DNA from: Cornus controversa
Lineage: Eukaryota > Streptophyta > Magnoliopsida > Cornales > Cornaceae
DNA length: 64,000 bases
NCBI GenBank assembly: GCA_026545225.1
Contig: CM048845.1
Location: forward strand, 33,713,001-33,777,000
Reading direction: 5' to 3'
Shown: one piece after another, positions 1 to 13,765 of the stretch
Layout of the letters: every line of letters begins with the position of its first letter
How positions within the stretch are numbered: position 1 is the stretch's first letter
The notes under the pieces: generated by a model
The model's database searches: none
Told to the model about the DNA's origin: nothing
What the model saw: only the letters and a program-made list of their open reading frames with translations
Translations under genes and position numbers: made by a program

Positions 1-1085
1 ATAACATGCATTTTCATTTCCACAAAGCCACACATATATTTACCTATACATGTGAAACCTAGCATATTATACACATATGCACATAAATCCCACCTAAGCA
101 TATGCATTTTGGTAATGCTTTACCAATGTATACATTTTCTATAAAAAGATAGCATGCATTTAACTTATAGGACAACATATAACACATACATATCCCACAT
201 TTGCACATAATTACACATGTACACCACATTAAGTACATAAGTATATATGCTCTCATTCTCTCACATTTTTATGCATTTGTGTCTCACATCATGCATACTA
301 GGAGATATATATCTATTACATACAAGAGACTCAAGAGAAGAAGAAAACACCTCATCTCACCCCTCTTACATCTCTAAAACATGCAATACACACCCTTAGC
401 TCTCACCACTTCACCCGAAACCCTAGAATCGACAATTAGAAGAGAAGAAGAACCTCTACCTAAAAAATGAAGGCCTTCCAAGCACTTCTCAAAATCCTAG
501 CAATGTCTACCTTGCCGAATCGCAACTTTGATCGGTTCAAAGGGAAGCCTCAGTCGTCCCCTACGTATCTCCCTTCTTCGGCGGGTCTTGAATCCAAGCC
601 CAACGGGTTCGAAATGTAGAGAGAAGGGAGAGCTATGAAGATGGAGACTTTTAGAGAGAGAAAGAGGTGTGAGATATGACTGGGAGTCTCAGCCACTGAT
701 ATTTAAAATATCTAGGGCTGGCAAAAAGACCAAAATATCCCTAGGCCACTTAACGTACCTTACCGGACTCCGTTTTCAATTTTGAAAACTCTTACAGCCT
801 CGAAATCACTTCCTCTACTCTCTAAACATTTCATCTAATTTATTCCCAAAAATAATTATTTTCGAGAACTTTTTGGATTCCCGGGCCCACTTAAGTCGCA
901 TCTCGGGCCCCAGTTTGACCAAAAAGTCAAACTTCTCCAAATCTTTCGAAAACTTTTCAAAACCCTTAAAACACTTCCCAAACATGTTTCCCACACTCAA
1001 ACATGTCAAACACCAGTAAAAATGCATTTATGACAATTATAATGTGAAAATGCAAAACCGGTCAAAATTGGTCACGGTCTTTACA
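1..1085 (-). mobile_element. Partial long LTR (gypsy-like family), cut by the window edge
   Basis: Read on the minus strand, this begins TGTAAAGACCGTGACC at 1085. It matches, in reverse, the first third of the LTRs at 31082-33815 and 37940-40843: the same AAATTGGTCACGG block, the same 'cacttaacgtac' segment, and the same leader with 'aggccttc'. It sits directly against Athila element A, so it is probably a younger insertion into A. The rest of the LTR lies outside the window. No protein-coding part is visible, so the superfamily assignment is inferred from the relative at 37940, which has a tRNA-Met-type primer site. Confidence 0.75.
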
Positions 1086-1299
1086 ATACCCCAACGACCA
1101 AGTGAAATAATATGGGTGAAAATAAATATGAAACAAAAAAATGAAATGAAAAAAAAAGAATTTTTTTTTGTCTTTTTTGTTTTTATTAAAACTAAATAGA
1201 AAGGAAAAAAAAAACAAAAAGTAAAAAAAAAAACATAAGATAGGTACCTCCAAATCAAGGATGTGGTGGTGACTGAGCATCTGGGTCTAGGTTCGCCTG

Positions 1300-2490
1300 G
1301 TGCATCAATGCACACAGCATCTTCCTTGTCTCTCTCTGATCCTGGTGAGTCTCACAATAGTGATCCGCCATCTTTGTCCACATAGCTTTAAACTGTATGG
1401 AGACCTTTGCCTATAAGGTACCAAATTTGGTGGTCAACCCAGCAATCTGCCCCTCTGGATAACCATAATCATGTCTGCCAGCTTGTGCCTAGACATTCTC
1501 TTCCTCTATTTCCATCTCCTCTAGATTCTCCACCGATGGTGGTACGTCTACAGCTTCCCCTCCCTAGGCCAATCTAGATACTTCACCTGGTGCAGCAATG
1601 ACTGTTTGATGCATATGAGATCTGCTCATATTCTAGTCATGTGTGCCATAGTGAATATCTCGTGGAAAAGCAAGCTCGTCCTCATCGACTGCATATCCCT
1701 GTGTAATGAGCAACTGATGAATAATCGTAAGGAATGGGAACTCCTAGTCACTCGCACTATCTGGTGTTTTTGCCACAACCTTTGAATAAAACTTCTCAAT
1801 TTGGCCCCAGACAATCAATGGAATGACGACCAATGCCCAAAGTGTATGGCATATAAAGCTTGACGGAACTCTTAACGCCTCTCAGTCTTGTGCCCAATGG
1901 GACACATTCTTGTATAAAATGGCATCAAAAAACCATAGATGACTTGGCATAGAGGGCTTAAAAGCCACATTATGGTTTGGCTCAGAGAATTGGTTAGCAC
2001 ACAACGGTGCAACCAAATTACCCACTGACAGATCATTGGGTAAAGGAGTGTAAATTTTGGTTAAATCATTCGGGCATTCATAAGGACAGCCCATGGTAAT
2101 AGCAATGGAAGACATATCAACCTGAACTTGTGTTCCATCCACCGAAGAAATAAGTGCGTCCCGCTCATCAGGTTTTGGCATCAAGTTCTAATAAAAGACT
2201 TTGACGAGCCTCGGGTATATAGTCGTAGATGATGGAACAAAAATAGAAGTAGCCCGATAACGACGGATGTCAGAAATACCCCACCATGTCTCAGAAAACA
2301 TAACATAAAGTTTAGCGATATCAAACGTCACTTCAAAATTCAAAGTTCTTGGATGCCATCTCTCATGTATCCCTTCTTGGAAGGATCTAGAGCTAACGAG
2401 GGTAGGATCATGTCGTGCTCAATGAGGATTGTGCGAGCTTGAAGCACCTTGGTTACTTGCTCTCTTTGGTACCATAGAAATAGAAAAAGT
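1300..2490 (-). pseudogene. Env-region ORF remnant of element A
   Basis: Minus-strand reading frames here resemble the ORF that Athila elements carry downstream of pol (the 'putative plant transposon protein' type), with a GCPYECP segment and FSEPNHN. The same region is better preserved in element B at 10218-11440. It is broken. Whether this ORF type ever acted as an envelope is not established; the name follows usage for Athila-like elements. Confidence 0.6.
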
Positions 2491-2884
2491 ATGGTTGATA
2501 AATTAAAATAAACACTTGGCGTGCACAATTAAAGTACCTCCTTCAACCTTTTCTTTCGGCAACTTTTTCACTCTAATTTGAACAAATCAATCCACCAAAG
2601 ATGTCCCCCAAACTTGATCTTCAAAAGCCCTCAAAAAGGTTGGCTCAATTTTGTAAAATAAAAATTCTACTTACTTTGATGAAGAACTTGAAAAAGTAAG
2701 AGTTTTCTTGAGAACTAGAGATGATCACCCGGTTTCGATGTTGTTGATGATGATGATCAATGATAATTACTTGTATGAGAATCACCAATTGAAGAAATTA
2801 TTATCCCGGTTGATATAGGAGTCAAAGTGGATCACAAAGTCTTCAAAAAAGCCAGTAATAGCAATTAAATTGGAGAGAGGGTCT

Positions 2885-3065
2885 ATATAGACCAAGAAAA
2901 TTTGGCTAGCCCCCAAACAAGATGGGGCGATAGATCCCCCCTTGGCTGGGCAATCGATCCCCCAGCTAGTTGCCTAGTCACGTAGAGAAAAAATGGGGGC
3001 GATCGATACCCCCTACTGATGCCTGTTGGAGCCTCTATCGCCCAAGGTCGACCGGGACGTGTATT
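2885..3065. repeat. Cluster of CGATCGAT-type words in element A
   Basis: Several variants of 'gggcgatcgatcccc' recur at roughly 30-60 base intervals on both sides of 'ccttggctggg', together with two copies of 'cgcccaaggtc'. The core CGATCGAT is self-complementary. Element B has the matching block at 11875-12070. See the finding on palindromic word blocks. Confidence 0.7.
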
Positions 3066-3450
3066 TTCGTCCTAGTGATTGCCCAAGGTCAACCGAGAGC
3101 TCACTTTTTCACCCATTTTGAGTCTAAATACCTTGGTACACCTCTTGGCATCCTCTGGAAGTGACTTATACATCAAAAACTCAAAGAAAACATATCAAAA
3201 CACAACTAAAAGTGAAAGAAAACATAAACTAAAAATTGAAATCAAAGAAAACTAAAAACATTAAAGGATGGAATACATACAAATCTCATAATTTTAATGT
3301 CTATAGGTGATGATCAATTCCCTAAAAGGATTAAGTAGGATAGACGGGATCTGTCAAGTCGACGGACTCCGTATCTCTTGTTAACACAACTCCTTCTACA
3401 CAATGCTTTAACCTTTGCCCATTAACCTTTCCATCGGAAATCCCAAACAA

Positions 3451-4781
3451 TTACTCATCCGAAAATGAGTCACAAATAGGTAAAACATCAAACACGGACT
3501 CAGACACAATCTGGGATAAATGGTCCGCAACTACATTCTCTGTCCCCTTCTTGTCTCTTATCTCCAAATTGAATTCTTGTAGCAATAAAATCCATCTAAT
3601 AAGGCACAGTTTGGTTTCTTTCTTCGTCAATAAGTGTCTTAAGGCAGCATGATCAGAGTAGACTATCACCTTAGATCCCAATAGATAAGAATGAAACTTG
3701 TTCAAGGCGAACACAACAGCTAGAAGCTCTTTCTCTGTGGTTGTATAATTAAGCTGAGCATCGGAAAGAGTCTTACTAGCGTAGTAGATGACATAAGGAC
3801 GCTTGTCTTCTCTTTGCCCCAACGTTGCTCCTACTACATAGTCTAAAGCATCACACATAATCTCAAAGGTAGAGCCTATTTTAGAGATTGCATGATCGGT
3901 GTAGAGGATAATAAAGACTGAAGTTTCTCGAATGCTTGTACACACTCTTCATCAAAGGAAAAAGGGACATCTTTAGACAATAAGTGACACAAAGGCCGAG
4001 CAATTTTACTGAAGTCCTTGATGAATCTTCTATAGAACCTAGCATGGCCTAAGAAAGAACGAACTTACTTCACTGTAGTTGCAGGAGGCAGAGTAGAGAT
4101 CAGGTTGATATTTGCTTTATCAACTTCAATGCCTCTCTTTGAAACAATATGCCCTAACACAATGCCCTCCTTCACCATAAAGTGGCCCCAACTAAGGACT
4201 AAATTTCAGTCCCAGCACTGCTAAAGCACAAGTGATAAATTGCTTAGACAGTCCTCAAAGGATGATCCAAAAATAAAGAAGTCATCCATGAACACCTCCA
4301 AGAATTTTTCTACCATATTAGAGAAGATGGCCATCATACACCTCTGGAATGTTGACGAAGCATTACACAACCCAAAGGGCATGGGACGATAAGCAAAAGT
4401 ACCAAAAGGACATGTGAAAGTAGTCTTCTCTTGATCTTCTGGATCCATAGCCACCTGATTATAACCAGAGTAGCCAACCAGAAAGCAATAATAGCTTTGA
4501 CCTACTAACCTCTCAAGTATTTGATCAATGAATGGGAGAGGGAAGTGATCCTTTCTTATCATGGAGTTAAGCTTCCTGTAGTCAATGCAAACACGCCAAC
4601 TCATAGTAGTGTATTGTGGAACAAGCTCTCCCACAGAATTGGGGACAATAGTAAGACCAGACTTTTTAGGAATAACTTGGGTTGGGCTCACCCATCTGCT
4701 ATCAAAAATTGGATAAATAATACCCGCATCAAGTAACTTGACAACCTCTTTCTTCACTACCTCTTTCATGTTTGGATTCAA
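3451..4781 (-). pseudogene. Reverse transcriptase and RNase H region of element A
   Basis: The reverse transcriptase is recognised by CIDYRKLN, DHFPLPFIDQ, CPFGTFAY, PFGLCNA and the FMDD box. RNase H is recognised by [12 protein letters not shown] and [10 protein letters not shown]. The wording is characteristic of the Athila branch of Ty3/gypsy. It is a broken fossil copy, and the equivalent in element B lies at 12462-13765. Confidence 0.9.
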
Positions 4782-5399
4782 TCACCTCTGTGCTTCTCTA
4801 GACGGCTTACCTCCTTCTTCCAAATAAATTTTATGCATGTAATCGAAGGATCAATGCCCTTAAGATCTGCTACACTCCAGCCAATTGTTTAACGATGTTG
4901 GCATAAGACCTCTACTAAGCATGTCTCTTGACTTTCTATTAGATCAGAGGCAATGATAACCGAAAGAGTTCTGTGTGCCCCCAAAAATACATACTTCAAC
5001 TTGTCTGGCAAGGGCTTCAATTCCAATTATGGAGGGGACTCCAATGAAGGTACTAGGGGAGTGCTAGAGAGGGGAGGCCGTGGCTCAACTAGAATTCTCC
5101 ATGGTGGAGTATTCTGAATGGCATCCACCTCAAGCATAGAATTTATTTCTTCTCTCAGCTCTGCTTCATAGATAGTCTCATAATCAAAAAGAGACTTACA
5201 TACCTCCAAGGAGTTGTGAGATAGAGAGGATATATGAAACAAATTCCTCCACACATTATTCAATATCATCCATGCAAAACACATCACTCTAATCAGGAGG
5301 GTGCTGGATAACATTGAAAATATTGAGTTTCACCTTCATCTTGCCAAATGAAATATCCATACCCCGACCTACAACTTATGCAAGCATCCACAGTAGTTA

Positions 5400-7543
5400 A
5401 GAAAGGTCAACCAAGGATGACTGGAATGTGCCTCCTCGAATTATGAACTGGCTTAGTGTCAAGTACAATAAAATCAACTAAAAAATAGAACTTGTCCACT
5501 TTAATGAGCATATTTTCAATGATCCTACCGGGTTGCTTTGTTGATCTATTAGCAAATTGCAACACCACCAAGTTAGACTTCAATTCTCCTAAGCCTAACT
5601 GTAAGTACACTGAGTAGGGTAGCAAGTTTACACTTGCACCTAAATCAAGAAGAGCTTTATCAACATGGTGCTCCCCAATGATGCATGAGATAGTTCAAGC
5701 ACCAGGATCTTTATACTTGGGAGAAGTGAAATGTTGAATTATAGAACTCACTTGTTGTGGTAGCATCACCTTCTTTGGCACATGACTTTTAGAATGCCTC
5801 TTCTGAATGCATAAGTCCTTCAAAAATTTTGCATAAGGAGGAATCTGCTTGATGACATCAAGGAGTGGTAAATTAATCTTTGCTTGTTGAAACACTTCCA
5901 CCATGTCATGCAGCTTGTCCCCTTGCTTCCCCAACTTGGATGCTTCAAGAAAATGTTGTGGGAAAGGAGCTTTGGGCTCATAATAATTTTCAGCACTTGG
6001 ATTTTTGATCACTTTTTCTTCTTCTTTCTTCTCCCCCACCGTGTTATCAATTACTTTGCCACTTCTCAAAGTGGTAATAGCTTAAACCTGCTCATGGTGT
6101 GGGGTACTTGTGGAAGCATGCATCCCTCTGGGATTAGTAACAGGTTGACTAGGGAGCTTCCCTTCTTCTCTTCTACTTAAAGTATTAGCAAGTTGTCCAA
6201 ACTGAGATTTCAGTTTGGCAATAGATTGAGAGTGAGAATGTACTAGTTGAACTGTAGACTGCACTGTTACTGCAGTAGCTTGCATTATATCTGCAATGGA
6301 GTCGAGTTTCTCAAACTTTGCTAGGGCAAGTGTCAACTTGTCTTCAATAGTAAAATTCTTTTGTGCCATAGGAACTTGTGTTTGATACTGTTGTTAAGGC
6401 ACATATATCCTAGGCTGATATGTAAGTTGCATTGCTACCCCTTGGTTACTGTAGGAAAAACTAGGATGATTCCTCTATGTTGGATTATAAGTATTACCAC
6501 GTGGAGGATTCATTGGTCCAGTGAATACAGCTTGGACTTGCTCGTGTTGAAGATCAGAAAATTGCCCAATAGAAGGACAATTATTCACATTATTCATAGG
6601 GCAAGAGCAAAATTCACAAGGGCCTAGCAATAAAGGATTTAAAATAGAAGGAGCTTGATTGACAGCCATAATTGTTACTACCTTTTGTGCAATTAAATCA
6701 ATGTTAGTTGGCATAGTTTTTGTAGCACCAACCTCAAAAATCCCATCAGTCTTCCTTATAGTGGCAGGTATGCTTGAATGAGTAGAGGATACATGTTGTA
6801 GAGAATTGTCACTAAGATTTTCAAATAAGGTCCATGCCTATTCTTCACTCTTCAACATAAAAGTACCTCCACAAGACGTAACAACCATCTGTCTGTTTGC
6901 TTTTGTCAGCCTTTCATGAAAACTCTGCACTAGTTGCCACTTAGGAACCTAATAATGAGGACACTTCCTAAGAAGGTCCTTGAATCTTTCCCATATCTCA
7001 TAAAATTGTTCCCCTTATGTTGGGAGAAACTAATGATAACACGTCTGAACTGATTGGTCTTCCCTATCGGAAAATACTTCTTAAGAAACTCATGTTGCAT
7101 TTGAGTCCAAGTGATGATAGAACCTGCCGGTAGAGAATTGAACCAATACTTTGCTTTGTCCTTCAAAGAGAATGGAAAAAGTCTCATCTTGAAAGCATCT
7201 TCAAAGAAGTTGTGAATTTTGGTACTTGTATCAATTCATCTAGATGCTTGTAAGGGTCCTCCTAAGTCAGTCTAAAATATGATGGAAGCATCTGAATAAT
7301 GCTGGCTTTGATCTCATAATTTTATGCTATGACATTGGGCAGTTAGAAATCAGCTGGTGAAGTGTATATCTTAGGAACATAATAGTCCTTGAGTAATCTA
7401 GCTCTCTCGCCAGCAACATTAGGAACAGTATTGTTATTCCTTTCTTCCGCCATGTCTTCAATGAATTCTTCCTCTTGCACAATGGTACTAATAGGGATGT
7501 TCCTCTATTGTCTGAGAGTACATTCAGGCTCAAGATCAACAGG
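5400..7543 (-). pseudogene. Gag and protease region of element A
   Basis: Minus-strand frames contain a retrotransposon gag domain (MRLFPFSLKDKAKYWFNSLP), a cysteine motif CEFCSCP, and then a protease-like segment with LPYSVYLQLGLGELK. These match the same blocks of element B one for one. The region ends at 7543, where element B is inserted, close to the beginning of gag. It is broken. Confidence 0.82.
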
Positions 7544-9053
7544 TGATTCGTGTGTGAGTGTGATTCAAAAAGTATATCAATTAAAAATTACCACACTTCG
7601 CAATAGAACAAATTCCTTGCAGAATAGGGCTATCGAAAGGGGTCTCGAACCTCAGGAATTATGGTCTAATGAGTTGGAATATGGAATTAATTCTAATTAA
7701 ATTTAAAAGAAAAGAATTCTAATTTTTAAACTAAACTAATTAAAAAAGTAAAATAAAATAAATCAAAGTAAATAGAAAATGAAGATAATATGAGAGAAAT
7801 TTAGGGTATTTGACTTCACCACTAACTCCACAATCAATGGTCAATTGAATCAACTATAGGGGATTACATCATGCATAAGTGGTGTCGGTGGCTACAAGCT
7901 CACCTTCATCCGTCAAGAAGATAACATATGATTAAGGCTAAGTCATGAACTATCTTCGATTGGCTTGGGCCATCTACCTAACTACTCTAATCTAGGGTGC
8001 AGTATGGTTTATCTTCTCTAGGCATAATCCATCAAAGCTTTTAATGATATATTCAATGATTACCATTATGTAATAATCGCTCTCATGATCACAGAAAATA
8101 AGAGAGATTGAGTTCAATAACAACAACTAAATATCTAAGACAAGATAAGAAATCATTGAAACTGAATTTACAAGACTTTTATTGCTCAATTCTATAATAA
8201 GAATCCTCTAAATTACACAATCTATGCATGTATATAAAGGTCCCCAATAATTAAAACAATCAAACCATTGATGCTTTATTAGGGCTACATCAAAACCCTA
8301 GTCGATGAACTAGTCGCTCATGGTGGAAGAAGAAGCTTCAACTGTTGAGGAAGAAGGCATCATCTTCATAAATTATGCGTATGACTTCGTTCTCCAATGG
8401 CTCTACAAGTTTGTCTTCTGTTCTGTCCTCAGCCCTCTCAGTCTCTCCAATCTTTGTAATCACCCCTCAACTCAGTCTCCAATCCTTCACTTTCTACCCC
8501 AAGAGAATACACCAAAGTCCTAATCCAATTAGGAATTAATTAGGTTTTCCCGCAGCACTAATCAGGTGGGTTTTTCCTACTGACGGTCAGCCCAACTTTT
8601 GACCCACTAGAACTCTGATTCACGAAATTTTCGTGAAATACAAAAGTGTGCAGAATCAAATTTCATTCAACCAAATTAGAAATTAAGTTGATTTAAGGCT
8701 CAAAAATAACACTTCTGGTCTATTTTCCAAAATAGGATTAAGACTGTATTATGCGCAGATTTGGGCTTCAGGCCCGAAACCTTCTTAAGCAGCTGTAATT
8801 CTCTTGGACCTCTTTCTTGGGCTAATTTGAGTTGAAATAAATGGTTGAATGGATCTCCTTTATGTAGGCTTCCTCTAACCATCTTGGATGTCTTCTTTAA
8901 AAGCTCAAAATCATGGTTTTAACTGAAATAATTATTAAGGCCCTGCAAATACAGAAAATACTAAAACAAAGTAAAATAACAAAATAATCTATCAGTAAGA
9001 GAATAAAATACATAAGTTAAGAGGCTAGAATGCGTAACATTCAACGTCTATCA
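7544..9053 (-). repeat. 3' LTR of element B (left copy)
   Basis: The minus-strand reading starts TGATAGACGTTGAATG and ends CACACACGAATCA. It pairs with 16718-18227 over its full length. A stretch with an A/T-rich leader, 'accacacttcgcaatag' and a pyrimidine-rich block around 8390-8500 is shared with the LTRs at 16718 and 18859. Confidence 0.93.
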
Positions 9054-10217
9054 CACCCCCAAACTTACATATTGCTAGTCCCTTAGCAATAGAATAAAAC
9101 AAAACTAAAACAAATGAAACTAACTAAACACTTAACTAAACTACCTAACTCCACTTTCGTAGGAGAAACGATTGAATTTAGCAAATGTAGCAAGCCTTTA
9201 AACCCCTAGGTTCCCCCTAGTGGACGAGTATAGTCTCGTGAGGGTTTCCAGAAATGTTAGTGGGTAGCCAATGCTCATCTTTTCTCACCTTTTCACTTTT
9301 GACGCGAACACTCTGTGCTTCTTGAGGCATAGAGGCCCGGTTACTCATGAAAAAGATCAAATTGATTTGCTTATTCATCACATTCTTTTTTTCTTTCTTT
9401 TCTTTTTTTTTTCTTTTCATTGAAATCAAGTAAACACATCATCGGTACTCATTCTCAAGAGATACTAATTAATATCAAGCATATGTAACTCAATAATTCA
9501 AAACCAAAGTTTATACCCCACAAGATTATGCTAGTGTGTTTGTGCATGTAAGAAAACTAAAACTAATTACTCCAAAACATATCAATGCAAACCATGATTA
9601 AAATCACTTAATTCAAACCACAGTTTTCAAAAAGCTAAAACAGACTCAAAAATTGCAAGTTACGCACCTACATAAGGTATTAATCCTTTGAATAATATCA
9701 AAACATTCTATCTAAAAACAAAACAAAATAACATAAAATAAATAAACTATGAAAACAAAATAAATAAAAATCTTAAAACAAGAAAATTTTCACACAAATT
9801 TCCCCCCATAATGCAATAAGCACAAAAATAAGGCATCGCCTCACCCCCAAACTTAAACTGTACATTGTCCTCAATGTACACCCAATCAAAACATAGAGAA
9901 GAGTAAGAACAATGTTACCAGAAACTCGGAGTAATGAAAAGAAAATAAAGCACACCAATAGAAGCAATGCAAGCACACCCCCAAACTTGGATGTTATAAC
10001 CTGTCAAAATAAACCACTATACCCCAAAGATCAAGTGAAATAGTACGGGTGAAAATAAATATAAAAGAGAAAAATCCTAAAAAAAATTATATTATTATTA
10101 TTATTATTTATTTTTATAATAATAAAAATCTAACTACAGAAAGAAAAATAAAACTAAAAAGAAAAATAAAAACTGAGAATAAAATAAAATAAAATACAAA
10201 AGATAGTTACCTTCCTG
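9054..10217 (-). other. 3' non-coding internal region of element B
   Basis: This lies between the left LTR and the env-region ORF. It starts with 'cacccccaaactta', which on the minus strand is the polypurine tract that primes plus-strand synthesis. It includes a second 'cacccccaaact' motif near 9843 and a third near 9976, and an ATT microsatellite at about 10088-10113. No gene is seen in it. Element C (20358 onward) and element E (44500 onward) contain recognisable versions of the first part. Confidence 0.75.
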
Positions 10218-11440
10218 TCAAGGATGTGGTGGTGACTGAGCATCCAAATCCAAGTTCGCCTGCCGCATCAGTGCACACAGCATCCTCCTCATCTCTAGTT
10301 GATCTTGGCGAGTTTCACAAAAGTGATCCGCCATCTGAGTCCTCATTGCTCCAAACTGTGTGGAAATCTCTGTCTGTAGGGTGCCAAACTGGGCTGCCAA
10401 CCCAGCAATCTATCCCTCTAAATAATGATAATCATCGCCACCAGCTTGTGCATGTACCTCCTCTTCCTCTGCTTCCATCTCCTCTGGATCTTCCACCGGT
10501 GGTGGTATATCTACATGTTCTCCTCCCTGGGCCAATCGAGACACTTCACCAGGCGTAGCTATGACTTTTTGGTGCATATGAGATCGGCTCAAATTCCAGT
10601 CATGTGTGCCATAATAAATATCACGTGGAAAGGCAAGCTCGTCTTCATGGACTGCATACCCCTGTGCAATAAGCAACTAATGAATGATAGTAGGGAATGG
10701 AAACTCCCAGTCACTTGCACTGTCCGGTGCCTTGGCCACAACCTTGGAATAGAATATTTCCATCTGGCCCCAGACAATCTGTGGGAATGACAGCCAATGC
10801 CCAAAATGTATGGCATATAAGGCTCTAAGGAACTCTTGATGTATCTTAGTTTTATGTCCAATGGGACATATATTCTTGAGTAAAACAGCATCAAGGAACC
10901 ATAAGTGATTTGGCATAGAAGACTTCGAAGCTGCATTCCTTTTTGGTTCGGAGAATTGGTTAGCACACAAAAGTGCAACCAAATTACCCACTGGCAAATC
11001 ATCGGGTAGAGGAGTATAGATATGAGTCAAATCATCTGGGCACTATGAGGACAACCCATGGCAATAGCAATGGATGATATATCAACCTGAACTACTGTTC
11101 CATCTACGAAAGAAATAAGCACATCCTGCTCATCAGGTTTCAGCATTAAGTTCTGATAAAATACCTTGACAAGCCTCGGGTAGATAGTAGTAGAGAGTGG
11201 AACAAAAATTGATGCCGACCGATGACGACAAATGTCAAAAATCCCCCATCGTGTCTCGAGAAACATACCATAGAGTTTAGTGATGTCAAACGTTGTTTCA
11301 AAGTTCAAGGCCCTTGGATGCCATCGCTCATGAATACCTTCTCGGCGAGATCTTAAAGAACCGGGTGTTGGATCATGCCTTGTTCGGTGAGGATTACATG
11401 AACTTGAAGCACCATGGTGACTTGCTCTCTTTGGTGCCAT
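10218..11440 (-). pseudogene. Env-region ORF of element B
   Basis: A minus-strand ORF region begins MAPKRASHHGASSSC and includes WHPRALNFETTF, KLYGMFLETRWGIFD and IAMGCP. This composition is typical of the post-pol ORF of Athila elements (the so-called plant transposon protein domain). The reading is broken. It is followed on the minus strand by the 3' non-coding region and LTR, as in other Athila elements. Its function is unknown. Confidence 0.65.
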
Positions 11441-11874
11441 AGAAATAGAAAAAGTTTGGTTGAGGAATTAAATCAAACACTTGGCGTGCACAATTAAAGT
11501 GTATCCTTCAACCTCCTCTTTTTGGTACTTTTTCCACCCAAATTGAACAATTGAATCCACCAATTATATCCCCTAAACTTAGTCTTCAAAAGCCCTCAAA
11601 AAGATTTGCACAATTTTGCCAAAGAAAAACTTCACTTACTTTGATGTAGAACTTGAAAAAGTGAGAGCTTCCTTGAGAACTAGTGATGATCAATCCAGTT
11701 TTGATGTTGATGTTGATGATGATCAATGTTAAATACTTGTTTAAGAATCACCAATTGAAAAAAATAAATTCCCGATTGAAATAGAAGTCAAATTGGAGGT
11801 CAAGGAAGCAAGTAGTAGCAACAAAGGAGGAGAAGAAGTCCATATATAGAAGGAAGTCTCGGCCAGCCCACTTT

Positions 11875-12070
11875 TGGGCCTGGGCGATCGATCCCCCTTG
11901 GGCTGGGTGATCGATTCCCTAGCTGGTTGGTCACCCCTCTTGAAAAATTATGGGGGCGATCAATCCCCCATCAAATGGGTGATCGATCCCCCCGGCTGAT
12001 GCCTGTTTGACCCTCCATCGCCCAAGGTCTACTGAGACATGTATTTTTGGAGTCTCCATCGCCCAAGGTC
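11875..12070. repeat. Cluster of CGATCGAT-type words in element B
   Basis: Repeated variants of 'gggcgatcgatccccc' and 'gggtgatcgattccc' occur here, with 'cgcccaaggtc' twice. This is the same block as in element A at 2885-3065, between RNase H and the env-region ORF. It falls within 11441-12461, which otherwise shows no recognised gene. Confidence 0.72.
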
Positions 12071-12461
12071 AACCGAGAGCATATTTTTTCACCCGTCTTG
12101 AGTCCAAATACCTCGATACACCTCTTGGCATCCTCCGGAAGCAACTTATACATCAAAAACTCAAAGAAAAAACATTAAAACACAACTAGAATTGAAAGAA
12201 AACTTAAGAAAACTAAAATTAAAAATTAAAATCAAAGAAAACTAAAGAAATCAAATTATATAAATACATACAAAACCTACAATTTAACGTCCGTAAGAGA
12301 CGATCAACTCTCCGAAAGGATTAAGTCAGATAGACGGGATCCGTCAAGTCGACGGACTCTACGTATCTTCTTGGCACAAATCTTTCCACACAATGCTTCA
12401 ACCTTTGCCCATGAACTTCCATCTCACAAATTCCAAACAATTATTCATCCGAAAATGAATC

Positions 12462-13765
12462 TCAAATAGGTAATGAATCGATCACCGGCTCAAACTCAAT
12501 CCGAGATAAATGATCTGCAACCACATTTTCTGTCCCCTTTTTGTCTTTTATTTTCAAATTGAATTCTTGCAACAATAAAATACATCGAATAAGATGCGGT
12601 TTGGTTTCCTTCTTCGCCAATAAGTGTCTCAATGCTGCATGATCAGAGTAAACAACCACCTTGGACCCTAATAAATAGGAACAAAATTTTTCCAGAGCAA
12701 ATACTACAGCTAGAAGCTCTTTCTCTGTGGTTGTATAATTGAGTTGGGCATCAGAGAGAGTCTTACTGGCATAGTAAATGACATATGGTCGTTTCTCCTC
12801 TCTTTGTCCCAACATTGCTCCCACTGCATAATCAGAGGCATCACACATGATTTCAAAAGGTAGAGCCCATTTTGGAGATTGCATGATTGGTGCAGAGGAT
12901 AACAAAGACCAAATCTTTTCAAAAGCTTGCACACATTCTTCATGAAAGTTAAATGGAACATCTTTAGATAACAAATGGCACAATGGTCAAGCAATTTTAC
13001 TGAAATACTTGATAAATCTTCTATAGAACCCAGCATGGCCTAAGAAAGATCGAGCTTGCCTTACTGAAGTTGGATGAGGCAGAGTTGCAATTAGGTTGAT
13101 CTTTGCTTTATCTACTTCAATGCCTCTCTCTAAAATAATATGGCCTAACACAATACCCTCTTTCACCATGAAATGGCTCTTCTCCCAACTAAGTACCAAA
13201 TTTCGTTCTCAACACCTTTGAAGCACCAGTGATAAATTGCTCAAACAATTTTCAAAGGATGATCCAAAAATAGAGAAGTCATCCATGAATACCTCCAAGA
13301 ATTTTTCCACCATTTCAGAAAAGATGGCTATCATACACCTCTGGAATGTCAACGGAGCATTACACAATCCAAATGGCATACGACGATAAGCAAAAGTACC
13401 AAAGGGACAAGTGAAAGTAGTCTTCTCTTGATCTTCTGGATCCATAGCCACTTGGTTATAACCAGAGTAGCCATCCAGAAAGCAATAATAGCTCTGACCA
13501 GCTAACCTTTCAAGTATTTGATCAATGAATGGAAGAGGGAAGTGATCTTTCCTTGTCATAGAATTGAGCTTTCTATAATCAATGCAAACCGCCAACCTGT
13601 GGCAGTACGTTGTGGAACAAACTCTCCCATAGAGTTAGGGACAATGGTAAGACCAGACTTCTTAGGAACCACTTGTGTTGGACTCACCCATGTGCTATCA
13701 AAAATTGGATAAATAATACCCGCATCAAGTAACTTGACAACCTCTTTCTTTACCACCTCCTTCAT
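12462..13765 (-). pseudogene. Reverse transcriptase and RNase H region of element B
   Basis: The RT shows DYRKLNSMTRKDHFPLPF, LAGQSYYCFLDGYSGYNQ, FGTFAYRRMPFGLCNAP and EVFMDDFSIFG. RNase H shows [31 protein letters not shown] and [11 protein letters not shown], with ADHLSRI at the end. This is typical of the Athila branch. It is a broken fossil. Confidence 0.93.

Larger units (their letters stand above)
1086..7543 (-). mobile_element. Athila-type Ty3/gypsy element A, main fragment
   Basis: This is a fossil element on the minus strand. Parts recognised in element order are gag, aspartic protease, reverse transcriptase, RNase H and an env-region ORF. Integrase was not recognised. The fragment is closely similar over its whole length to element B at 7544-18227. 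Its left end is cut by the LTR at 1-1085. Its gag is interrupted by B, and the rest of its 5' side lies at 18228-18858. It is broken, with many lesions, and is older than B because B is inserted in it. Confidence 0.88.

Noticed and set aside
3451-4781. A host reverse-transcriptase-like gene
   Set aside because: The motif wording and neighbours (gag, protease, env-region ORF, LTR text) place it within Athila element A.
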